Below are positions 1-5,040 of a DNA stretch of 5,040 bases, one piece after another. Each line of letters starts with the position of its first letter. Positions within the stretch are counted from its first letter, which is position 1. A program made the translations under genes and the position numbers. The notes under the pieces were generated by a model. The model worked only from the letters and a program-made list of their open reading frames with translations, was not told the origin of the DNA and ran no database searches. Location of the stretch: assembly GCA_964642165.1 (NCBI GenBank), contig CAZXOC010000428.1:1-5040 (forward strand). The letters run 5' to 3'. The stretch comes from CAYRVX01 sp964642165. GTDB lineage: Bacteria; Planctomycetota; Phycisphaerae; SM23-33.

Positions 1-2
1 AC

Positions 3-24
3 TGTAGCGAAAATGTAGCGAAAT
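3..24. repeat. Tandem 11-bp direct repeat upstream of the integrase
   Basis: Two adjacent copies, TGTAGCGAAAA (3-13) and TGTAGCGAAAT (14-24), match at 10 of 11 positions. They lie about 75 bp upstream of the integrase start. Short repeats in this position can be recombinase arm-binding sites, operator sites or part of an attachment region. The repeat is visible in the sequence, but the function is inferred. The left window edge may cut off further copies. Confidence 0.55.
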
Positions 25-30
25 CTGAAA

Positions 31-50
31 CGGATTCGCTCAGTCATCCG
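31..50. other. Weak inverted repeat upstream of the integrase
   Basis: CGGAT (31-35) and ATCCG (46-50) form a 5-bp inverted repeat around a 10-base loop. It could be a regulatory site, the remains of an upstream terminator, or chance in GC-rich DNA. Confidence 0.2.
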
Positions 51-85
51 CTTAGGTGCTGGCCGAGACGGGACGGGCCGCAGAG

Positions 86-92
86 AAAGGAG
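86..92 (+). promoter_or_regulatory. Ribosome binding site deciding the integrase start
   Basis: AAAGGAG lies 8 bases before the ATG at 101. An in-frame GTG at 56 would add 15 residues but has no such site. The 101 start gives an N-terminus beginning MASIYKRGNVWWI, which is typical of integrases. Confidence 0.8.
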
Positions 93-100
93 CACTGTCC

Positions 101-1375
101 ATGGCCAGCATCTACAAGCGCGGAAACGTCTGGTGGATCCACTACCACGTCGCCGGGAAGTCCGTCTGCCGGTCGCTCAGGACGACCAGCCAGCGGGTTG
201 CCGAAGACAAGAAGAAACGCCTGGAAGCCCTGGAGGTCACCGACCAGCTCGGCCAACCGTCGTCCACGCCGATCGAGCCGTTCCTTCAGGCCTTCTGCGA
301 GTACGTCCTGGCGACCCAGACCCGCAAGGGCGCCAAGAACGACCTGTCCTACCTGCGGCAGTTCTTCGGGCCCGCCTGCAAGGCCCTGGAGTTCGGCAGC
401 CGCGTCCCGCGGAAGTTCCGCGACGGCGCCAGGGAGCTGCCGAAGGTCCCCGACAAGCTGTCGAAGGTCCACGTGCCGGTCGCCCGACTCGAGCAGGTCT
501 CCTGCGAGATGATCAGCGCCTTCATCCAGGAGAGGGTCATCAGCGACGGCATCGCGCCGAAGACGGCCAACCGATTGCGAGGCGTGCTGCACCGGATGTT
601 CAACCACGCCATCGAGCAGTTCGGGTACGTCTGTCCGGACAAGCGGCACCGCAACCCCGCCCAGGGCGTTCGCCGGATGAAGGAGGCCGCCCCGGTGATC
701 ACGTGGCTGAAGACCGAGGAGATCGACGAGCAGCTCCACGTGCTCGAAGGGCACCCCCAGCTTCGGGCGATGGTCGCCATGTACATCTTCGCCGGCATTC
801 GCCGTGAGGCCGGGCTCTGGCTGACCCACGAAGACGTGGACCTGAGCGACCGGCTCCTCCACGTCCGGGCGAAGGAGATCGACGGAGATTTCTGGCAGCC
901 GAAAACCAAGCAAAACCGGTCGGTGCCAATCTCGACGCGTCTGTTCGAGATTCTCAGCGAGTACGAGCCGCCCAGGGCCTCGGCGTGGTTCTTCCCCGGG
1001 CCGACGGGGAACCGCTGGCACCCGGACCATTTCAGCGAGAAGCTCCGGGAGCTCAACGAGGCCGCGGGGCTCAGCTGGTCCTGCCTCGACTACCGCCACA
1101 CCTTCGGCAGCCACCTGGCCCAGAAGGGCGAGAGCCTCTACAAGATCGCCGAGCTCATGGGAAACTCCCCGGAGATCTGCCGGAAGCACTACGCGGCACT
1201 GCTGCCGCACGAGATGCGGGAGGAGGTGGAGTTCGGCACCAAGAAGACCCCAAAGGGCGCCGTCGGGGATGACCATTCGACCCAGCAGCTGCTGCGGGAA
1301 CTGCTGGCGAAGGTCGAGCGGATGGAGCGGGAGGATCCCCTTGAGGCCGGCCCGCATCTTCGCATCGCACGGTAG
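101..1375 (+). CDS. Tyrosine recombinase / phage-type integrase
   Basis: This 424-residue site-specific DNA recombinase would integrate or excise the element. The N-terminus (about 1-45, MASIYKRGNVWWIHY) looks like a small arm-site-binding domain. Residues about 56-200 form the SAM-like core-binding domain and about 205-385 the catalytic domain. Visible catalytic residues are Arg234 in AGIRREA, Lys268 or Lys270 in PKTKQNR, Arg332 in LDYRHTF and the likely nucleophile Tyr364 in RKHYAAL. Two family histidines are replaced: Leu329 sits at the first position of HxxR, and Asn355 replaces the His of the usual GH (MGNS). Similar substitutions are, from memory, common in planctomycete-type integrases, so the enzyme is probably active. 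The tail (about 393-411, LLRELLAKVERME) could form a short coiled coil. The gene converges on the minus-strand cluster and is separated from it by a strong hairpin. The family is clear; the target site is unknown. Confidence 0.95.
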   Translation: MASIYKRGNVWWIHYHVAGKSVCRSLRTTSQRVAEDKKKRLEALEVTDQLGQPSSTPIEPFLQAFCEYVLATQTRKGAKNDLSYLRQFFGPACKALEFGSRVPRKFRDGARELPKVPDKLSKVHVPVARLEQVSCEMISAFIQERVISDGIAPKTANRLRGVLHRMFNHAIEQFGYVCPDKRHRNPAQGVRRMKEAAPVITWLKTEEIDEQLHVLEGHPQLRAMVAMYIFAGIRREAGLWLTHEDVDLSDRLLHVRAKEIDGDFWQPKTKQNRSVPISTRLFEILSEYEPPRASAWFFPGPTGNRWHPDHFSEKLRELNEAAGLSWSCLDYRHTFGSHLAQKGESLYKIAELMGNSPEICRKHYAALLPHEMREEVEFGTKKTPKGAVGDDHSTQQLLRELLAKVERMEREDPLEAGPHLRIAR

Positions 1376-1400
1376 AACAGCGGCTGAGTTGCGGGCCTCA

Positions 1401-1448
1401 GGTGATGCCAGCGGCCCCCGAGAGGACGGGGGCCGCTTGGTCATCACC
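1401..1448. terminator. Large hairpin between convergent genes, possible bidirectional terminator
   Basis: GCGGCCCCCG (1411-1420) pairs perfectly with CGGGGGCCGC (1427-1436) around a 6-base loop. The stem extends through A1410/T1437, CC/GG and GGTGATG (1401-1407)/CATCACC (1442-1448), with single bulged T residues at 1438 and 1441. That gives about 20 pairs. It lies 25 bp after the integrase stop and 35 bp from the stop of the opposing HTH gene, where a shared terminator is expected. It lacks a clear T-tract on either strand, so intrinsic termination is inferred. A protein-binding or recombination site is the alternative. Confidence 0.65.
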
Positions 1449-1483
1449 CCACCCTCCGGCGGGGCATCGCGCCCGAGGCGCAG

Positions 1484-1699
1484 TCAGTCAACCGTGTCCA
1501 GCGAGTCCAGCCATGCCTGGACATCCGACCAGCGATATCGAATGGCCCCGTTCACCCCTTGGCCGATCGCGATCGGCCGGATGCCGGCTTCCCTCAGCCA
1601 TCGCCTGACCGTGCTCCGGTGGGCATCCAACTTCTCAGCCAGCGTCCTCAGACTCACGGCAAGGGGCTCGCCGGGTTGCTGGGTGGCACTCTTGTTCAC
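1484..1699 (-). CDS. Small helix-turn-helix DNA-binding protein, excisionase/MerR-like
   Basis: From the GTG at 1699 this is a 71-residue protein. Residues 15-39 (VSLRTLAEKL...STVRRWLREAG) form a helix-turn-helix of the excisionase/MerR type, which checks for a shape and then binds DNA. Residues 41-58 (RPIAIGQG...IRYRWSDV) look like the wing and following helix, ending in QAWLDSL. Proteins like this often sit beside tyrosine integrases and act as excisionases or as small repressors. Here it faces the integrase in convergent orientation and follows the reductase gene. The 1699 start is chosen because GGGAG (1710-1714 complement) lies 10 bases upstream. A second in-frame GTG at 1774 would add 25 non-conserved-looking residues and overlap the end of the reductase gene. 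The fold is well supported; the excisionase role is inferred from context. Confidence 0.8.
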   Translation of the reverse strand: MNKSATQQPGEPLAVSLRTLAEKLDAHRSTVRRWLREAGIRPIAIGQGVNGAIRYRWSDVQAWLDSLDTVD

Positions 1700-1709
1700 A
1701 ATGCATGAT

Positions 1710-1714
1710 CTCCC
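1710..1714 (-). promoter_or_regulatory. Ribosome binding site of the HTH gene
   Basis: The minus strand reads GGGAG here, 10 bases before the GTG at 1699. This favours the short form of the HTH protein over the 1774 start. Confidence 0.45.
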
Positions 1715-1728
1715 GCATTCATGGCCAA

Positions 1729-1743
1729 GATGGGCGACCCATC
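1729..1743. terminator. Short hairpin just after the reductase gene
   Basis: GATGGG (1729-1734) and CCCATC (1738-1743) form a perfect 6-bp stem with a 3-base loop. It starts 9 bases past the reductase stop codon (minus direction) and precedes the HTH gene. There is no T-tract, so it may attenuate rather than stop transcription, or be chance. Confidence 0.3.
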
Positions 1744-1751
1744 CGGGATGC

Positions 1752-4058
1752 TCAGCCGCACTTGCTGTATCCACAGACGCAGACCCAACAGCCCTCTTCC
1801 CTACGGAGAGGGGCGCCGCAGTCGGGACACGCCCTGCCGCCGGCAGCCGGTTTGTCCTTCATCGCAGGGGTCGCGCCCCAGGTCTCTGCCAACGCCCTGG
1901 CGATCGCGTCTGGGCAAGACAGGACGTCCACGTCGTCGGTGATGCGGCGCGCAATGCACGTCGTCGGGCAGCGGATGCCCCGGAGCTGCTCGATCAGGAC
2001 GTCGGGATCCACGCCTGATCGCAGCGCCGCAGAGACCGCCCGGCAGGTGGCCTCGGACTGCGAGGGGCAGCCCCCCGCTTTGCCCAAGTTAGCGAACACC
2101 TCGCAGAGACCCTTCTCGTCGCTGTTGACTGTCACGAAGAGCGTGCCGCAGCCCATGCGGAACTTGGAGGTTCTCCCCTTAGTCACGCGGACCCGTGGCC
2201 GGGGGGTAGCTTGCGCTGCGAGCCCAGTGGCGCCGCCGGTGGCAGTCGAGAGCGTTTGGCCTGCCCGCGAGCCGTCTCGGTAGACCGTAATGCCCTTGCT
2301 GTCCAGCTCGTGCGCCATGCGGTAGACCTTGTCCACGTCTTCCGCGGCGGCGCCGCTGGGCAGATTGACCGTCTTGGACACGGCGCTATCGACGTGTTGC
2401 TGAATGGCCGCTTGCATCCTCACGTGCCATTCCGGCCGGACCTCGTGCGCCGTCACCAGCACCTCGCTGAGCCGGGAGGGAATCCCGGGGATCTCAGCCG
2501 CGGGCGTACCTTCGATCATCGCCTCGCGCACCGCCTCCGTCAGCCAGCCCTCCCGTGTGCCCATTTGCTCCAGCAGCGGATGGACTTGAACGAAGTTCTG
2601 GCCGTCCAAAGCCGCCCGGCGGAAGGCAAGCAAGTAGATGGGCTCGATCCCTGAACTGCATCTCGCGATCACGCTGGTACTGCCGGTCGGCGCCACGGTC
2701 GTGCAGGAGGCGTTTCGCATGAGGGCATGAAACCGCGTCTCCCAGACGCTGCCGGCCCAGTTGGGGAACGAGCCCCGTTCTTCGGCCAAATCCCCGCTGG
2801 CGGCATGGGCGGCCTCCTGAATGAAACCCATGAGCCTGCCGGCGAAATCGACCGCTTCCTGGCTGTCATAGCGAAGGCCCAAGAGGACCAGGGCATCGGC
2901 AAGCCCCATGATGCCCAGGCCGATCTTCCGGTTGCCCAAGGTAACGTCGCGGATCTCCTGTACGGGATAGAAGCTGGCGCCGATCACATTGTCGAGGAAG
3001 CGTACCGCCCAGGTGACCGTGTTGCCCAGGGCTGCCCAATCCAGGTCCTCCTCGTCCTGGCGAACGAAGCGGGCCACGTTGATGGAGCCGAGGTTGCAGG
3101 CCTCCCATGCCAGCATCGGCTGTTCCCCGCACGCATTGGTCGCAACGATCAGGCCCAGCGCCGGCGTGGGGTTGTCTCGGTTGACACGATCGATGAAGCA
3201 GACGCCCGGCTCTCCCGTCGCGTGCGCGCTGTGAACGATGAGGTCCCACACGTCCCGGATGGTGTAGCAGCGGCCCTGCTTCTGGCCAACGGGCGTCAGG
3301 TCCTGGAGCCGGTACTTCGCCCGGTTCAACGAGAACGGCAGCGTGTACCGCTTTCCATCGCGCGGATTGGTCACAATGTGGAGGCTGTCCGGCCTCTCCG
3401 AAAGGGCGGCCATGAAGGCATCGGTGACCTTGACCGAGACGTTGAAGTTGGGGAACGAGACGCCGTCCTGCTTTGCCGTGATGAATTTCAAGATGTCGGG
3501 GTGGTCCACCGACATCATGGCCATATTGGCCCCGCGCCGCAGGGCGCCCTGCTGGATCGTGCTCGTGGCCTCGGCGAAGACACGCCAGAAGGCGACGGGG
3601 CCGCTGGCGCAGCCGCCGTTGAACTGGACGAAGTCCCCGGCAGGCCGGATCGCATCGAAGGCGAAACCCGTCCCACCCCCGGCCGCTTGGACCAGGACCG
3701 ACTTGCGTACCGCCGCGAAGATCCCTTCGATGCTGTCGTCGATGGGCAAGACGAAGCACGCGCTCAGCATGCCGTTGGCTCGCCCGGCGTTCATGAGCGT
3801 GGGGCTGTTGGGCAGGAACAAGCCCCGGCGCATCATTTTGAAGAAACGCCGTTCGACGGCGCACACCTCGTGCGGCCGTGCCCCGTGATCCTCTTCCACG
3901 GCGGCCACCACCTTGGCGACGCGCAGGAACATCTGCCGGGGGGCCTCGACGACACGGCCCCCCTCGCCCTTGAGGAGGTATCTCTGGCGGAGCAGTTCGT
4001 ACCGAAGGCTTCGCGGCCGTTTGGCCGCCTGGGAGGCTCTGCGCACACGTTGAGACAT
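1752..4058 (-). CDS. nrdJ: Class II adenosylcobalamin-dependent ribonucleoside reductase (NrdJ)
   Basis: This 768-residue cytosolic enzyme reduces ribonucleotides to deoxyribonucleotides using a radical made from adenosylcobalamin, so it works with or without oxygen. Family landmarks appear in order: RQRYLLKGEGGRVVE (about 25-38), PNSPTLMNAG (83-92), SACFVLP with redox Cys101, GGGTGFAFD (127-135), the active-site motif Asn308-x-Cys310-x-Glu312 in NACGEQPML, redox partner Cys321 in ACNLGSINV, PTGSTSVIARCSSGIEP (457-473) and VDSAVSKTVNLP (556-567). The Cys310-Cys321 spacing of 11 matches NrdJ enzymes. Residues about 634-720 are the TSCPD domain. The tail has Cys744, 747, 757, 760, 762 and 767, a Zn-ribbon-like and possibly redox-active end (CPDCG...CGYSKCG). 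No ATP-cone, intein or frameshift is seen. The ATG at 4058 has AGGAG 8 bases upstream; an in-frame extension to 4190 would overlap the upstream gene. The 91-bp upstream gap shows no cobalamin riboswitch. Confidence 0.97.
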   Translation of the reverse strand: MSQRVRRASQAAKRPRSLRYELLRQRYLLKGEGGRVVEAPRQMFLRVAKVVAAVEEDHGARPHEVCAVERRFFKMMRRGLFLPNSPTLMNAGRANGMLSACFVLPIDDSIEGIFAAVRKSVLVQAAGGGTGFAFDAIRPAGDFVQFNGGCASGPVAFWRVFAEATSTIQQGALRRGANMAMMSVDHPDILKFITAKQDGVSFPNFNVSVKVTDAFMAALSERPDSLHIVTNPRDGKRYTLPFSLNRAKYRLQDLTPVGQKQGRCYTIRDVWDLIVHSAHATGEPGVCFIDRVNRDNPTPALGLIVATNACGEQPMLAWEACNLGSINVARFVRQDEEDLDWAALGNTVTWAVRFLDNVIGASFYPVQEIRDVTLGNRKIGLGIMGLADALVLLGLRYDSQEAVDFAGRLMGFIQEAAHAASGDLAEERGSFPNWAGSVWETRFHALMRNASCTTVAPTGSTSVIARCSSGIEPIYLLAFRRAALDGQNFVQVHPLLEQMGTREGWLTEAVREAMIEGTPAAEIPGIPSRLSEVLVTAHEVRPEWHVRMQAAIQQHVDSAVSKTVNLPSGAAAEDVDKVYRMAHELDSKGITVYRDGSRAGQTLSTATGGATGLAAQATPRPRVRVTKGRTSKFRMGCGTLFVTVNSDEKGLCEVFANLGKAGGCPSQSEATCRAVSAALRSGVDPDVLIEQLRGIRCPTTCIARRITDDVDVLSCPDAIARALAETWGATPAMKDKPAAGGRACPDCGAPLRREEGCWVCVCGYSKCG

Positions 4059-4149
4059 CTTGGCTTCTCCTATCCCTGTTCGACGCCGAGCTACATCGGA
4101 GACCCAGCCTTCCGAGGCGGGACCCGCGGCTATCGTCGGGGCACATCTC
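4059..4149 (-). other. Intergenic spacer between primase frame and nrdJ
   Basis: This 91-bp gap is short enough for co-transcription of the primase region and nrdJ. Besides the nrdJ ribosome binding site it has a weak inverted repeat, TCGGA (4096-4100) and TCCGA (4111-4115). No convincing promoter, NrdR box pair or riboswitch is visible. Confidence 0.4.
4067..4072 (-). promoter_or_regulatory. Ribosome binding site deciding the nrdJ start
   Basis: The minus strand reads TAGGAG, 8 bases before the ATG at 4058. It rules against the 44-residue upstream in-frame extension, which is low-complexity and Arg/Ala-rich. Confidence 0.8.
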
Positions 4150-4422
4150 CTACGCTTCGCTTTCCTCCTCTCCCCGGTCCTGGCGGCCATTCAGGACCAC
4201 GTACTCGTAGGCCTTGCTCGCCACCAGCGCCAGTCTCGGGAGGTCGTTGGGGAAGAAGTACTGCGTCGACTTCCACTCGTTGCGATCGTCACGATAGCGT
4301 TTCTCGATCTTGACGGTGTGCCTGGTGTACGTCCGCCCATCTTGTTCCGCCTCCTCGCCCCAGATCGAAGCTCGGATGGCTCCCGCACGGAACTCCCTGT
4401 CAGGGGGCCTCTTCTCACTCAT
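4150..4422 (-). CDS. Small uncharacterised protein, internal start in the primase frame
   Basis: From the ATG at 4422 this is a 90-residue product, in the same frame as the primase. It begins MSEKRPPDREFRAGAIRASI and includes TVKIEKRYRDD, then FFPNDLPRLALVASKAYEYV and an acidic tail (EEESEA). The pattern is several beta-strands rich in basic and aromatic residues followed by one helix. The FRAGAI...W...NDLP...KAYEYLVL pattern matches small uncharacterised proteins I recall from plasmids, phages and mobile elements. The topology recalls PC4-like ssDNA-binding proteins, so a role with the primase at single-stranded DNA is a reasonable guess, not a demonstration. GAGGAG lies 7 bases before the ATG. 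It may be made alone, as the C-terminal domain of the primase, or both. The stop is followed by the spacer to nrdJ. Confidence 0.6.
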   Translation of the reverse strand: MSEKRPPDREFRAGAIRASIWGEEAEQDGRTYTRHTVKIEKRYRDDRNEWKSTQYFFPNDLPRLALVASKAYEYVVLNGRQDRGEEESEA

Positions 4423-5040
4423 GTCTTCTCTCCTCGTGTATGGAAGGTCCGGGTACCTCGTGGCGCCCAGCGGGCACCGCGACTGGTCGCAGAAGGGGAT
4501 GACGGCCGGATCGCTGCATCCGCAGCTTCGGTATTCCCTCTGGTAGGCGGATCGGGCCTGGCTGCGGAGTTCGTCGGGAGTGATGGTCTCCTTGCCCGCC
4601 ACAGGCCGGTTCTTGGCGGCCCAGGCATGGAGTGCTGCCTCGGTGACATCCAACGGCAGGCCCGCTTTCCTGAGCTGAGTGGCCAGGCGGAAGCACGACA
4701 GACGCTGGTTCGCCCTAACCCCCACAGCAAGCATCCGGCGCGCGCAGGGTGGAAGGCCATAGGTCCGCTCAGCGATGTCCTCCCGCCGCCCAGCCGCTAT
4801 GGGTGGGAGGCTGCGATGGCGGCGGGCCCAGCCGTTGATCTCGATGAGCTCGTCGAGCTGGGCCTCCGAAACGCGCTTGACGTTCTCCAGGACCGTCCAC
4901 TGGTCCGGGAACGGGGCCAAGCCGCAATCGGGGTCGACAAAGACGCTTCGAGCGCGTGGGACCAGTTTGCCGAAGAGCGGCGCATGGATGAAACAGCCGC
5001 TGGAGGTCCCTGCGCCGAGCCGGTCGTGCTTGGGAAAGAC
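4150..5040 (-). CDS. Primase-polymerase (AEP-type) with PriL-like Fe-S region, N-terminus beyond window
   Basis: The frame is open from the right window edge to a TAG at 4150: 296 residues, missing its start. In-window residues 1-40 (VFPKHDRLG...GCFIHAPLFGK...SVFVDPD) and 44-58 (FPDQWTVLENVKRVS) resemble the end of archaeo-eukaryotic primase catalytic domains, including those of TOTE-type and CRISPR-linked prim-pols. Residues about 95-190 begin GLPPCARRML and end YRSCGCSDP...FCDQSRCPLG. Cys99, Cys173 or 175, Cys184 and Cys189 are placed like the four ligands of the Fe-S domain of PriL. The gene would make primers and possibly extend DNA for the element. The acidic catalytic residues lie outside the window and cannot be checked. 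The last 90 residues (from 4422) look like a separate small domain with its own start signals. No stop separates the two. The primase family call is good; the subfamily is uncertain. Confidence 0.8.
   Translation of the reverse strand, partial: VFPKHDRLGAGTSSGCFIHAPLFGKLVPRARSVFVDPDCGLAPFPDQWTVLENVKRVSEAQLDELIEINGWARRHRSLPPIAAGRREDIAERTYGLPPCARRMLAVGVRANQRLSCFRLATQLRKAGLPLDVTEAALHAWAAKNRPVAGKETITPDELRSQARSAYQREYRSCGCSDPAVIPFCDQSRCPLGATRYPDLPYTRREDMSEKRPPDREFRAGAIRASIWGEEAEQDGRTYTRHTVKIEKRYRDDRNEWKSTQYFFPNDLPRLALVASKAYEYVVLNGRQDRGEEESEA
4430..4435 (-). promoter_or_regulatory. Ribosome binding site inside the primase frame
   Basis: The minus strand reads GAGGAG, 7 bases before the ATG at 4422. 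Together with the family-like MSEK...FRAGAI beginning of the next segment, it suggests independent translation of the 90-residue protein. Confidence 0.6.

Noticed and set aside
1..100. tRNA or tRNA-end attachment site beside the integrase
   Set aside because: No cloverleaf, T-loop motif or CCA-type acceptor end could be recognised.
44..1447. Long minus-strand open frame (467 codons)
   Set aside because: It is antisense to the integrase, with Leu/Arg/Gly-rich composition and no motif.
1700..1774. HTH protein starting at the GTG at 1774
   Set aside because: It would overlap the nrdJ stop, its ribosome binding site is poor and the added residues do not look like part of the domain. It cannot be fully excluded.
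1269..2283. Plus-strand frames across the integrase tail, HTH gene and nrdJ end
   Set aside because: They overlap well-supported genes on the other frame or strand, lack convincing start signals and show no domain.
4059..4149. Cobalamin riboswitch or NrdR boxes upstream of nrdJ
   Set aside because: The gap is too short for a full cobalamin riboswitch and no paired NrdR-like boxes are visible.
4059..4190. N-terminal extension of nrdJ to an in-frame start at 4190
   Set aside because: The extra 44 residues are Arg/Ala-rich without family similarity, and the ATG at 4058 has a well-spaced AGGAG.
2727..4313. Long plus-strand open frame (528 codons)
   Set aside because: It lies antisense to nrdJ, which has full family motifs. 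Its translation has no recognisable domain, and GC-rich codon bias leaves the opposite strand open.
1..5040. CRISPR array or transposon terminal repeats
   Set aside because: No regularly spaced repeats and no matching terminal inverted repeats were found in the window.

Overview
This is a GC-rich window with tightly packed genes. It looks like one end of an integrated mobile element carrying its own DNA-replication genes. The host is probably a Planctomycetota-like bacterium. That rests on the high GC, the integrase signature (MGNS...HY in place of the usual GH...Y), and a class II (B12-dependent) ribonucleotide reductase beside an archaeo-eukaryotic-type primase. The phylum is inferred, not shown.

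Layout, left to right. Bases 1-100 hold a tandem 11-bp repeat, a weak hairpin and the integrase ribosome binding site. Bases 101-1375 (+) encode a tyrosine recombinase. A strong imperfect 20-bp hairpin at 1401-1448 separates it from the convergent minus-strand genes. Bases 1484-1699 (-) encode a small helix-turn-helix protein of the excisionase/MerR type. Bases 1752-4058 (-) encode a complete NrdJ-type class II ribonucleotide reductase with TSCPD and C-terminal cysteine-rich modules. Bases 4150-5040 (-) carry the C-terminal part of a primase-polymerase whose N-terminus lies beyond the right edge. Its open frame runs without a stop into a 90-residue domain that also has its own ribosome binding site and ATG at 4422.

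How the parts fit. The minus-strand order is primase, small domain/protein, ribonucleotide reductase, HTH protein. This resembles a replication operon: a primase-polymerase to start and extend DNA, a small protein that may help it, and a reductase to supply dNTPs. The integrase and HTH protein would control integration and excision. The primase combines AEP-like sequence with a segment resembling the Fe-S domain of the PriL large primase subunit. The most notable points are this primase architecture, its in-frame junction with the small protein, and the pairing of primase and NrdJ next to an integrase.
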